From positions 8,173,437 through 8,237,436 of the forward strand of contig OY744463.1 of assembly GCA_963556145.1 (NCBI GenBank): DNA of 64,000 nt, read 5' to 3'. Made by a program: the position numbers and the translations under genes. The DNA comes from Hygrocybe punicea (Eukaryota; Basidiomycota; Agaricomycetes; Agaricales; Hygrophoraceae). The notes beneath the pieces were generated by a model. It was not told the origin of the DNA. It made no database searches and saw only the letters and a list, made by a program, of their open reading frames with translations. Shown piece after piece: positions 11,280 to 25,300 of this stretch (positions are counted from its first letter, which is position 1; each line of letters begins with the position of its first letter).

Positions 11280-12841
11280 GTCGCGGTCATTGTGGCTGCA
11301 TTCACAGGGTTCAAAAACCCCTGGTTCGTGTCGATTGCATAACATTCCCATGGTCGGTTCTCCCTCGCAAACCACTGTTCCCACGATTGTGCACCCCGTA
11401 TAGTCACTGCTTGCGAATGGAATCCAACCATGGGAAGCACAAACTGACCACGCAGATCGGGGAATAGGAGCCTGGCTTTCAGAATCTGAGACAATTTCGG
11501 CGATAGCTACACAGGTTCTTCCCTGCAAACCAAATCGGCGAATGCTACCATCTGCCACCCAGGAAAGCTATTAGTCTGATGGATTGTGGTACCATTCGCC
11601 GGTAGTGGTGGGATCGGGATCACATGAACCTGGGCCACTGGAATCACATGACTGGCACACGTCCAGGATCACATGACCGACACCAGGATCACATGACTGC
11701 ACAGCACTACATAAGCGATCGTCACGTGACTGTATCAAGACTTACATGGCTGATACCTGTATTATATAATGATGGATCACATGACTGACACCCAGGATCA
11801 CATGACTGGCGCATGCAGGATCACATGATCGACTTCTGGATCACATGATTGCACAGCATTACATAAGCGATCATCACGTGAGTGTATCATGACTCACATG
11901 ATTGATATCTGTATTACATAACCATGGATCACGTGACTGAATCACATGATTATCACATGATTTGCCATCACGATCACATGAGTGCACAGCATTACATAAG
12001 CGATCGTGGCCATATATTTCAATTTCTGTCTTGCATAATACACTTGCTATATATGCATGTATATATATATAGATCGTACTGTTCTAACCTTCCGAGCAAT
12101 GACGTTGTCAGACGAGCAACCTGCCGAGCACCTAATCGCGTTTAACCAGGTAATCATATGCTTATTTGTAGCACGGCTATCATACATAAGCCTAGTATGA
12201 CTGGTATGACTGGTATGTACTGATGCGAACGAATAGAGCCTATTTGCCTGATGGTCGCCATGGCAACAGTGGCTTACCACATCGAACGGTGGTGACCATC
12301 ACCCGAATCGGTGGCTGCGAGTGTCACGAACATCACGAACGTCACAAATATGATCCTGGCTATAGATAATGACAGGAACATGTTGAAATGGGCTTGCTGG
12401 TGCATGTAACCGTTCGTTTCCACCCGAGAGCGTTCCTGGATGATCTCATCGCGTCCCCCGGGCATCGAATACACCATACAGCATTTTTTATAGCAAGAAG
12501 ACAACCCAACTTTCAAATATTTGCGCACGTTTGGTCTCCACCCACATTTCGTGCCATCCCTCCTCATACCATCCTCTTTCAGGGTCCTCGCCATCGCGAT
12601 CCTGGACCCCGAATGCCCCGGTGGACATCGCTTGCAGTGACTCATACATATGTCATATTTATACCCTTGTAATGGCTTTATCTTGTAACGCTTGCTTGGA
12701 TATCACTTTCTTGCCCAAATGCGGTATGTGTTTCTCGTCCGCGGTCATTGTGGCTGCATTCACAGGGTTCAAAAACCCCTGGTTCGTGTCGATTGCATAA
12801 CATTCCCATGGTCGGTTCTCCCTCGCAAACCACTGTTCCCA
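11280..12841. other. Noisy zone left of gap 1 (single-base indels)
   Basis: Compared with other units there is a lost C near 11280, an extra C near 12247, an extra A near 12306, an extra C in the run at 12455-12459, a lost C near 12616 and an extra A at 12841. Nearly all are one-base changes in homopolymers, as expected from low-coverage, poorly polished long reads at a contig end. Frames in this zone, such as those near 12274-12800, are rearranged by these indels and should not be annotated as variants. Confidence 0.8.
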
Positions 12842-13169
12842 ACGATTGTGCACCCCGTATAGTCACTGCTTGCGAATGGAATCCAACCATGGGAAGCACA
12901 AACTGACCACGCAGATCGGGGAATAGGAGCCTGGCTTTCAGAATCTGAGACAATTTCGGCGATAGCTACACAGGTTCTTCCCTGCAAACCAAATCGGCGA
13001 ATGCTACCATCTGCCACCCAGGAAAGCTATTAGTCTGATGGATTGTGGTACCATTCGCCGGTAGTGGTGGGATCGGGATCACATGAACCTGGGCCACTGG
13101 AATCACATGACTGGCACACGTCCAGGATCACATGACCGACACCAGGATCACATGACTGCACAGCACTAC

Positions 13170-13369
13170 NNNNNNNNNNNNNNNNNNNNNNNNNNNNNNN
13201 NNNNNNNNNNNNNNNNNNNNNNNNNNNNNNNNNNNNNNNNNNNNNNNNNNNNNNNNNNNNNNNNNNNNNNNNNNNNNNNNNNNNNNNNNNNNNNNNNNNN
13301 NNNNNNNNNNNNNNNNNNNNNNNNNNNNNNNNNNNNNNNNNNNNNNNNNNNNNNNNNNNNNNNNNNNNN
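13170..13369. other. Assembly gap 1 (200 N), inside the array
   Basis: There are exactly 200 N. The left flank stops at unit base 65 and the right flank resumes at unit base 1167. A continuous array therefore needs 1,101 missing bases, or 1,101 plus a whole number of 1,456-base units. The 200 is a placeholder and not a measured distance. Replacing it by 1,101 brings the spacing between the flanking units to two periods plus 3 bases, and those 3 bases equal the net indels visible in the unit at 11646. Confidence 0.97.
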
Positions 13370-16300
13370 GGTTCTCCCTCGCAAACCACTGTTCCCACGA
13401 TTGTGCACCCCGTATAGTCACTGCTTGCGAATGGAATCCAACCATGGGAAGCACAAACTGACCACGCAGATCGGGGAATAGGAGCCTGGCTTTCAGAATC
13501 TGAGACAATTTCGGCGATAGCTACACAGGTTCTTCCCTGCAAACCAAATCGGCGAATGCTACCATCTGCCACCCAGGAAAGCTATTAGTCTGATGGATTG
13601 TGGTACCATTCGCCGGTAGTGGTGGGATCGGGATCACATGAACCTGGGCCACTGGAATCACATGACTGGCACACGTCCAGGATCACATGACCGACACCAG
13701 GATCACATGACTGCACAGCACTACATAAGCGATCGTCACGTGACTGTATCAAGACTTACATGGCTGATACCTGTATTATATAATGATGGATCACATGACT
13801 GACACCCAGGATCACATGACTGGCGCATGCAGGATCACATGATCGACTTCTGGATCACATGATTGCACAGCATTACATAAGCGATCATCACGTGAGTGTA
13901 TCATGACTCACATGATTGATATCTGTATTACATAACCATGGATCACGTGACTGAATCACATGATTATCACATGATTTGCCATCACGATCACATGAGTGCA
14001 CAGCATTACATAAGCGATCGTGGCCATATATTTCAATTTCTGTCTTGCATAATACACTTGCTATATATGCATGTATATATATATAGATCGTACTGTTCTA
14101 ACCTTCCGAGCAATGACGTTGTCAGACGAGCAACCTGCCGAGCACCTAATCGCGTTTAACCAGGTAATCATATGCTTATTTGTAGCACGGCTATCATACA
14201 TAAGCCTAGTATGACTGGTATGACTGGTATGTACTGATGCGAACGAATAGAGCCTATTTGCTGATGGTCGCCATGGCAACAGTGGCTTACCACATCGAAC
14301 GGTGGTGACCATCACCCGATCGGTGGCTGCGAGTGTCACGAACATCACGAACGTCACAAATATGATCCTGGCTATAGATAATGACAGGAACATGTTGAAA
14401 TGGGCTTGCTGGTGCATGTAACCGTTCGTTTCCACCCGAGAGCGTTCCTGGATGATCTCATCGCGTCCCCGGGCATCGAATACACCATACAGCATTTTTT
14501 ATAGCAAGAAGACAACCCAACTTTCAAATATTTGCGCACGTTTGGTCTCCACCCACATTTCGTGCCATCCCTCCTCATACCATCCTCTTTCAGGGTCCTC
14601 GCCATCGCGATCCTGGACCCCGAATGCCCCCGGTGGACATCGCTTGCAGTGACTCATACATATGTCATATTTATACCCTTGTAATGGCTTTATCTTGTAA
14701 CGCTTGCTTGGATATCACTTTCTTGCCCAAATGCGGTATGTGTTTCTCGTCCGCGGTCATTGTGGCTGCATTCACAGGGTTCAAAAACCCCTGGTTCGTG
14801 TCGATTGCATAACATTCCCATGGTCGGTTCTCCCTCGCAAACCACTGTTCCCACGATTGTGCACCCCGTATAGTCACTGCTTGCGAATGGAATCCAACCA
14901 TGGGAAGCACAAACTGACCACGCAGATCGGGGAATAGGAGCCTGGCTTTCAGAATCTGAGACAATTTCGGCGATAGCTACACAGGTTCTTCCCTGCAAAC
15001 CAAATCGGCGAATGCTACCATCTGCCACCCAGGAAAGCTATTAGTCTGATGGATTGTGGTACCATTCGCCGGTAGTGGTGGGATCGGGATCACATGAACC
15101 TGGGCCACTGGAATCACATGACTGGCACACGTCCAGGATCACATGACCGACACCAGGATCACATGACTGCACAGCACTACATAAGCGATCGTCACGTGAC
15201 TGTATCAAGACTTACATGGCTGATACCTGTATTATATAATGATGGATCACATGACTGACACCCAGGATCACATGACTGGCGCATGCAGGATCACATGATC
15301 GACTTCTGGATCACATGATTGCACAGCATTACATAAGCGATCATCACGTGAGTGTATCATGACTCACATGATTGATATCTGTATTACATAACCATGGATC
15401 ACGTGACTGAATCACATGATTATCACATGATTTGCCATCACGATCACATGAGTGCACAGCATTACATAAGCGATCGTGGCCATATATTTCAATTTCTGTC
15501 TTGCATAATACACTTGCTATATATGCATGTATATATATATAGATCGTACTGTTCTAACCTTCCGAGCAATGACGTTGTCAGACGAGCAACCTGCCGAGCA
15601 CCTAATCGCGTTTAACCAGGTAATCATATGCTTATTTGTAGCACGGCTATCATACATAAGCCTAGTATGACTGGTATGACTGGTATGTACTGATGCGAAC
15701 GAATAGAGCCTATTTGCTGATGGTCGCCATGGCAACAGTGGCTTACCACATCGAACGGTGGTGACCATCACCCGATCGGTGGCTGCGAGTGTCACGAACA
15801 TCACGAACGTCACAAATATGATCCTGGCTATAGATAATGACAGGAACATGTTGAAATGGGCTTGCTGGTGCATGTAACCGTTCGTTTCCACCCGAGAGCG
15901 TTCCTGGATGATCTCATCGCGTCCCCGGGCATCGAATACACCATACAGCATTTTTTATAGCAAGAAGACAACCCAACTTTCAAATATTTGCGCACGTTTG
16001 GTCTCCACCCACATTTCGTGCCATCCCTCCTCATACCATCCTCTTTCAGGGTCCTCGCCATCGCGATCCTGGACCCCGAATGCCCCCGGTGGACATCGCT
16101 TGCAGTGACTCATACATATGTCATATTTATACCCTTGTAATGGCTTTATCTTGTAACGCTTGCTTGGATATCACTTTCTTGCCCAAATGCGGTATGTGTT
16201 TCTCGTCCGCGGTCATTGTGGCTGCATTCACAGGGTTCAAAAACCCCTGGTTCGTGTCGATTGCATAACATTCCCATGGTCGGTTCTCCCTCGCAAACCA

Positions 16301-19300
16301 CTGTTCCCACGATTGTGCACCCCGTATAGTCACTGCTTGCGAATGGAATCCAACCATGGGAAGCACAAACTGACCACGCAGATCGGGGAATAGGAGCCTG
16401 GCTTTCAGAATCTGAGACAATTTCGGCGATAGCTACACAGGTTCTTCCCTGCAAACCAAATCGGCGAATGCTACCATCTGCCACCCAGGAAAGCTATTAG
16501 TCTGATGGATTGTGGTACCATTCGCCGGTAGTGGTGGGATCGGGATCACATGAACCTGGGCCACTGGAATCACATGACTGGCACACGTCCAGGATCACAT
16601 GACCGACACCAGGATCACATGACTGCACAGCACTACATAAGCGATCGTCACGTGACTGTATCAAGACTTACATGGCTGATACCTGTATTATATAATGATG
16701 GATCACATGACTGACACCCAGGATCACATGACTGGCGCATGCAGGATCACATGATCGACTTCTGGATCACATGATTGCACAGCATTACATAAGCGATCAT
16801 CACGTGAGTGTATCATGACTCACATGATTGATATCTGTATTACATAACCATGGATCACGTGACTGAATCACATGATTATCACATGATTTGCCATCACGAT
16901 CACATGAGTGCACAGCATTACATAAGCGATCGTGGCCATATATTTCAATTTCTGTCTTGCATAATACACTTGCTATATATGCATGTATATATATATAGAT
17001 CGTACTGTTCTAACCTTCCGAGCAATGACGTTGTCAGACGAGCAACCTGCCGAGCACCTAATCGCGTTTAACCAGGTAATCATATGCTTATTTGTAGCAC
17101 GGCTATCATACATAAGCCTAGTATGACTGGTATGACTGGTATGTACTGATGCGAACGAATAGAGCCTATTTGCTGATGGTCGCCATGGCAACAGTGGCTT
17201 ACCACATCGAACGGTGGTGACCATCACCCGATCGGTGGCTGCGAGTGTCACGAACATCACGAACGTCACAAATATGATCCTGGCTATAGATAATGACAGG
17301 AACATGTTGAAATGGGCTTGCTGGTGCATGTAACCGTTCGTTTCCACCCGAGAGCGTTCCTGGATGATCTCATCGCGTCCCCGGGCATCGAATACACCAT
17401 ACAGCATTTTTTATAGCAAGAAGACAACCCAACTTTCAAATATTTGCGCACGTTTGGTCTCCACCCACATTTCGTGCCATCCCTCCTCATACCATCCTCT
17501 TTCAGGGTCCTCGCCATCGCGATCCTGGACCCCGAATGCCCCCGGTGGACATCGCTTGCAGTGACTCATACATATGTCATATTTATACCCTTGTAATGGC
17601 TTTATCTTGTAACGCTTGCTTGGATATCACTTTCTTGCCCAAATGCGGTATGTGTTTCTCGTCCGCGGTCATTGTGGCTGCATTCACAGGGTTCAAAAAC
17701 CCCTGGTTCGTGTCGATTGCATAACATTCCCATGGTCGGTTCTCCCTCGCAAACCACTGTTCCCACGATTGTGCACCCCGTATAGTCACTGCTTGCGAAT
17801 GGAATCCAACCATGGGAAGCACAAACTGACCACGCAGATCGGGGAATAGGAGCCTGGCTTTCAGAATCTGAGACAATTTCGGCGATAGCTACACAGGTTC
17901 TTCCCTGCAAACCAAATCGGCGAATGCTACCATCTGCCACCCAGGAAAGCTATTAGTCTGATGGATTGTGGTACCATTCGCCGGTAGTGGTGGGATCGGG
18001 ATCACATGAACCTGGGCCACTGGAATCACATGACTGGCACACGTCCAGGATCACATGACCGACACCAGGATCACATGACTGCACAGCACTACATAAGCGA
18101 TCGTCACGTGACTGTATCAAGACTTACATGGCTGATACCTGTATTATATAATGATGGATCACATGACTGACACCCAGGATCACATGACTGGCGCATGCAG
18201 GATCACATGATCGACTTCTGGATCACATGATTGCACAGCATTACATAAGCGATCATCACGTGAGTGTATCATGACTCACATGATTGATATCTGTATTACA
18301 TAACCATGGATCACGTGACTGAATCACATGATTATCACATGATTTGCCATCACGATCACATGAGTGCACAGCATTACATAAGCGATCGTGGCCATATATT
18401 TCAATTTCTGTCTTGCATAATACACTTGCTATATATGCATGTATATATATATAGATCGTACTGTTCTAACCTTCCGAGCAATGACGTTGTCAGACGAGCA
18501 ACCTGCCGAGCACCTAATCGCGTTTAACCAGGTAATCATATGCTTATTTGTAGCACGGCTATCATACATAAGCCTAGTATGACTGGTATGACTGGTATGT
18601 ACTGATGCGAACGAATAGAGCCTATTTGCTGATGGTCGCCATGGCAACAGTGGCTTACCACATCGAACGGTGGTGACCATCACCCGATCGGTGGCTGCGA
18701 GTGTCACGAACATCACGAACGTCACAAATATGATCCTGGCTATAGATAATGACAGGAACATGTTGAAATGGGCTTGCTGGTGCATGTAACCGTTCGTTTC
18801 CACCCGAGAGCGTTCCTGGATGATCTCATCGCGTCCCCGGGCATCGAATACACCATACAGCATTTTTTATAGCAAGAAGACAACCCAACTTTCAAATATT
18901 TGCGCACGTTTGGTCTCCACCCACATTTCGTGCCATCCCTCCTCATACCATCCTCTTTCAGGGTCCTCGCCATCGCGATCCTGGACCCCGAATGCCCCCG
19001 GTGGACATCGCTTGCAGTGACTCATACATATGTCATATTTATACCCTTGTAATGGCTTTATCTTGTAACGCTTGCTTGGATATCACTTTCTTGCCCAAAT
19101 GCGGTATGTGTTTCTCGTCCGCGGTCATTGTGGCTGCATTCACAGGGTTCAAAAACCCCTGGTTCGTGTCGATTGCATAACATTCCCATGGTCGGTTCTC
19201 CCTCGCAAACCACTGTTCCCACGATTGTGCACCCCGTATAGTCACTGCTTGCGAATGGAATCCAACCATGGGAAGCACAAACTGACCACGCAGATCGGGG

Positions 19301-22300
19301 AATAGGAGCCTGGCTTTCAGAATCTGAGACAATTTCGGCGATAGCTACACAGGTTCTTCCCTGCAAACCAAATCGGCGAATGCTACCATCTGCCACCCAG
19401 GAAAGCTATTAGTCTGATGGATTGTGGTACCATTCGCCGGTAGTGGTGGGATCGGGATCACATGAACCTGGGCCACTGGAATCACATGACTGGCACACGT
19501 CCAGGATCACATGACCGACACCAGGATCACATGACTGCACAGCACTACATAAGCGATCGTCACGTGACTGTATCAAGACTTACATGGCTGATACCTGTAT
19601 TATATAATGATGGATCACATGACTGACACCCAGGATCACATGACTGGCGCATGCAGGATCACATGATCGACTTCTGGATCACATGATTGCACAGCATTAC
19701 ATAAGCGATCATCACGTGAGTGTATCATGACTCACATGATTGATATCTGTATTACATAACCATGGATCACGTGACTGAATCACATGATTATCACATGATT
19801 TGCCATCACGATCACATGAGTGCACAGCATTACATAAGCGATCGTGGCCATATATTTCAATTTCTGTCTTGCATAATACACTTGCTATATATGCATGTAT
19901 ATATATATAGATCGTACTGTTCTAACCTTCCGAGCAATGACGTTGTCAGACGAGCAACCTGCCGAGCACCTAATCGCGTTTAACCAGGTAATCATATGCT
20001 TATTTGTAGCACGGCTATCATACATAAGCCTAGTATGACTGGTATGACTGGTATGTACTGATGCGAACGAATAGAGCCTATTTGCTGATGGTCGCCATGG
20101 CAACAGTGGCTTACCACATCGAACGGTGGTGACCATCACCCGATCGGTGGCTGCGAGTGTCACGAACATCACGAACGTCACAAATATGATCCTGGCTATA
20201 GATAATGACAGGAACATGTTGAAATGGGCTTGCTGGTGCATGTAACCGTTCGTTTCCACCCGAGAGCGTTCCTGGATGATCTCATCGCGTCCCCGGGCAT
20301 CGAATACACCATACAGCATTTTTTATAGCAAGAAGACAACCCAACTTTCAAATATTTGCGCACGTTTGGTCTCCACCCACATTTCGTGCCATCCCTCCTC
20401 ATACCATCCTCTTTCAGGGTCCTCGCCATCGCGATCCTGGACCCCGAATGCCCCCGGTGGACATCGCTTGCAGTGACTCATACATATGTCATATTTATAC
20501 CCTTGTAATGGCTTTATCTTGTAACGCTTGCTTGGATATCACTTTCTTGCCCAAATGCGGTATGTGTTTCTCGTCCGCGGTCATTGTGGCTGCATTCACA
20601 GGGTTCAAAAACCCCTGGTTCGTGTCGATTGCATAACATTCCCATGGTCGGTTCTCCCTCGCAAACCACTGTTCCCACGATTGTGCACCCCGTATAGTCA
20701 CTGCTTGCGAATGGAATCCAACCATGGGAAGCACAAACTGACCACGCAGATCGGGGAATAGGAGCCTGGCTTTCAGAATCTGAGACAATTTCGGCGATAG
20801 CTACACAGGTTCTTCCCTGCAAACCAAATCGGCGAATGCTACCATCTGCCACCCAGGAAAGCTATTAGTCTGATGGATTGTGGTACCATTCGCCGGTAGT
20901 GGTGGGATCGGGATCACATGAACCTGGGCCACTGGAATCACATGACTGGCACACGTCCAGGATCACATGACCGACACCAGGATCACATGACTGCACAGCA
21001 CTACATAAGCGATCGTCACGTGACTGTATCAAGACTTACATGGCTGATACCTGTATTATATAATGATGGATCACATGACTGACACCCAGGATCACATGAC
21101 TGGCGCATGCAGGATCACATGATCGACTTCTGGATCACATGATTGCACAGCATTACATAAGCGATCATCACGTGAGTGTATCATGACTCACATGATTGAT
21201 ATCTGTATTACATAACCATGGATCACGTGACTGAATCACATGATTATCACATGATTTGCCATCACGATCACATGAGTGCACAGCATTACATAAGCGATCG
21301 TGGCCATATATTTCAATTTCTGTCTTGCATAATACACTTGCTATATATGCATGTATATATATATAGATCGTACTGTTCTAACCTTCCGAGCAATGACGTT
21401 GTCAGACGAGCAACCTGCCGAGCACCTAATCGCGTTTAACCAGGTAATCATATGCTTATTTGTAGCACGGCTATCATACATAAGCCTAGTATGACTGGTA
21501 TGACTGGTATGTACTGATGCGAACGAATAGAGCCTATTTGCTGATGGTCGCCATGGCAACAGTGGCTTACCACATCGAACGGTGGTGACCATCACCCGAT
21601 CGGTGGCTGCGAGTGTCACGAACATCACGAACGTCACAAATATGATCCTGGCTATAGATAATGACAGGAACATGTTGAAATGGGCTTGCTGGTGCATGTA
21701 ACCGTTCGTTTCCACCCGAGAGCGTTCCTGGATGATCTCATCGCGTCCCCGGGCATCGAATACACCATACAGCATTTTTTATAGCAAGAAGACAACCCAA
21801 CTTTCAAATATTTGCGCACGTTTGGTCTCCACCCACATTTCGTGCCATCCCTCCTCATACCATCCTCTTTCAGGGTCCTCGCCATCGCGATCCTGGACCC
21901 CGAATGCCCCCGGTGGACATCGCTTGCAGTGACTCATACATATGTCATATTTATACCCTTGTAATGGCTTTATCTTGTAACGCTTGCTTGGATATCACTT
22001 TCTTGCCCAAATGCGGTATGTGTTTCTCGTCCGCGGTCATTGTGGCTGCATTCACAGGGTTCAAAAACCCCTGGTTCGTGTCGATTGCATAACATTCCCA
22101 TGGTCGGTTCTCCCTCGCAAACCACTGTTCCCACGATTGTGCACCCCGTATAGTCACTGCTTGCGAATGGAATCCAACCATGGGAAGCACAAACTGACCA
22201 CGCAGATCGGGGAATAGGAGCCTGGCTTTCAGAATCTGAGACAATTTCGGCGATAGCTACACAGGTTCTTCCCTGCAAACCAAATCGGCGAATGCTACCA

Positions 22301-25300
22301 TCTGCCACCCAGGAAAGCTATTAGTCTGATGGATTGTGGTACCATTCGCCGGTAGTGGTGGGATCGGGATCACATGAACCTGGGCCACTGGAATCACATG
22401 ACTGGCACACGTCCAGGATCACATGACCGACACCAGGATCACATGACTGCACAGCACTACATAAGCGATCGTCACGTGACTGTATCAAGACTTACATGGC
22501 TGATACCTGTATTATATAATGATGGATCACATGACTGACACCCAGGATCACATGACTGGCGCATGCAGGATCACATGATCGACTTCTGGATCACATGATT
22601 GCACAGCATTACATAAGCGATCATCACGTGAGTGTATCATGACTCACATGATTGATATCTGTATTACATAACCATGGATCACGTGACTGAATCACATGAT
22701 TATCACATGATTTGCCATCACGATCACATGAGTGCACAGCATTACATAAGCGATCGTGGCCATATATTTCAATTTCTGTCTTGCATAATACACTTGCTAT
22801 ATATGCATGTATATATATATAGATCGTACTGTTCTAACCTTCCGAGCAATGACGTTGTCAGACGAGCAACCTGCCGAGCACCTAATCGCGTTTAACCAGG
22901 TAATCATATGCTTATTTGTAGCACGGCTATCATACATAAGCCTAGTATGACTGGTATGACTGGTATGTACTGATGCGAACGAATAGAGCCTATTTGCTGA
23001 TGGTCGCCATGGCAACAGTGGCTTACCACATCGAACGGTGGTGACCATCACCCGATCGGTGGCTGCGAGTGTCACGAACATCACGAACGTCACAAATATG
23101 ATCCTGGCTATAGATAATGACAGGAACATGTTGAAATGGGCTTGCTGGTGCATGTAACCGTTCGTTTCCACCCGAGAGCGTTCCTGGATGATCTCATCGC
23201 GTCCCCGGGCATCGAATACACCATACAGCATTTTTTATAGCAAGAAGACAACCCAACTTTCAAATATTTGCGCACGTTTGGTCTCCACCCACATTTCGTG
23301 CCATCCCTCCTCATACCATCCTCTTTCAGGGTCCTCGCCATCGCGATCCTGGACCCCGAATGCCCCCGGTGGACATCGCTTGCAGTGACTCATACATATG
23401 TCATATTTATACCCTTGTAATGGCTTTATCTTGTAACGCTTGCTTGGATATCACTTTCTTGCCCAAATGCGGTATGTGTTTCTCGTCCGCGGTCATTGTG
23501 GCTGCATTCACAGGGTTCAAAAACCCCTGGTTCGTGTCGATTGCATAACATTCCCATGGTCGGTTCTCCCTCGCAAACCACTGTTCCCACGATTGTGCAC
23601 CCCGTATAGTCACTGCTTGCGAATGGAATCCAACCATGGGAAGCACAAACTGACCACGCAGATCGGGGAATAGGAGCCTGGCTTTCAGAATCTGAGACAA
23701 TTTCGGCGATAGCTACACAGGTTCTTCCCTGCAAACCAAATCGGCGAATGCTACCATCTGCCACCCAGGAAAGCTATTAGTCTGATGGATTGTGGTACCA
23801 TTCGCCGGTAGTGGTGGGATCGGGATCACATGAACCTGGGCCACTGGAATCACATGACTGGCACACGTCCAGGATCACATGACCGACACCAGGATCACAT
23901 GACTGCACAGCACTACATAAGCGATCGTCACGTGACTGTATCAAGACTTACATGGCTGATACCTGTATTATATAATGATGGATCACATGACTGACACCCA
24001 GGATCACATGACTGGCGCATGCAGGATCACATGATCGACTTCTGGATCACATGATTGCACAGCATTACATAAGCGATCATCACGTGAGTGTATCATGACT
24101 CACATGATTGATATCTGTATTACATAACCATGGATCACGTGACTGAATCACATGATTATCACATGATTTGCCATCACGATCACATGAGTGCACAGCATTA
24201 CATAAGCGATCGTGGCCATATATTTCAATTTCTGTCTTGCATAATACACTTGCTATATATGCATGTATATATATATAGATCGTACTGTTCTAACCTTCCG
24301 AGCAATGACGTTGTCAGACGAGCAACCTGCCGAGCACCTAATCGCGTTTAACCAGGTAATCATATGCTTATTTGTAGCACGGCTATCATACATAAGCCTA
24401 GTATGACTGGTATGACTGGTATGTACTGATGCGAACGAATAGAGCCTATTTGCTGATGGTCGCCATGGCAACAGTGGCTTACCACATCGAACGGTGGTGA
24501 CCATCACCCGATCGGTGGCTGCGAGTGTCACGAACATCACGAACGTCACAAATATGATCCTGGCTATAGATAATGACAGGAACATGTTGAAATGGGCTTG
24601 CTGGTGCATGTAACCGTTCGTTTCCACCCGAGAGCATTCCTGGATGATCTCATCGCGTCCCCGGGCATCGAATACACCATACAGCATTTTTTATAGCAAG
24701 AAGACAACCCAACTTTCAAATATTTGCGCACGTTTGGTCTCCACCCACATTTCGTGCCATCCCTCCTCATACCATCCTCTTTCAGGGTCCTCGCCATCGC
24801 GATCCTGGACCCCGAATGCCCCCGGTGGACATCGCTTGCAGTGACTCATACATATGTCATATTTATACCCTTGTAATGGCTTTATCTTGTAACGCTTGCT
24901 TGGATATCACTTTCTTGCCCAAATGCGGTATGTGTTTCTCGTCCGCGGTCATTGTGGCTGCATTCACAGGGTTCAAAAACCCCTGGTTCGTGTCGATTGC
25001 ATAACATTCCCATGGTCGGTTCTCCCTCGCAAACCACTGTTCCCACGATTGTGCACCCCGTATAGTCACTGCTTGCGAATGGAATCCAACCATGGGAAGC
25101 ACAAACTGACCACGCAGATCGGGGAATAGGAGCCTGGCTTTCAGAATCTGAGACAATTTCGGCGATAGCTACACAGGTTCTTCCCTGCAAACCAAATCGG
25201 CGAATGCTACCATCTGCCACCCAGGAAAGCTATTAGTCTGATGGATTGTGGTACCATTCGCCGGTAGTGGTGGGATCGGGATCACATGAACCTGGGCCAC

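Larger units (their letters stand above)
1..13169 (+). repeat. Macrosatellite block 1: nine complete 1,456-base units plus a 65-base partial unit
   Basis: The same sequence returns every 1,456 bases. Taking window base 1 as unit base 1, units start at 1, 1457, 2913, 4367, 5823, 7279, 8735, 10191 and 11646, and a tenth begins at 13105 and is cut by the N run after unit base 65. Lengths are 1,456 except 1,454 for the unit at 2913 (one TA less), 1,455 for the unit at 10191 and 1,459 for the unit at 11646. The last two carry indels that I attribute to assembly noise. Translations of matching frames are identical in the clean units. The window opens inside a TCACATGA site, so the array continues to the left. 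Each unit holds a TCACRTGA cluster, an AT-rich tract and roughly 1 kb of mixed sequence. I do not recognise the satellite as a named family. Confidence 0.98.

Noticed and set aside
13030..13572. Long minus-strand frames of 126-180 codons that cross gap 1, and similar frames across gap 2
   Set aside because: They exist only because N runs contain no stop codons. The flanks are out of phase by a large part of a unit.
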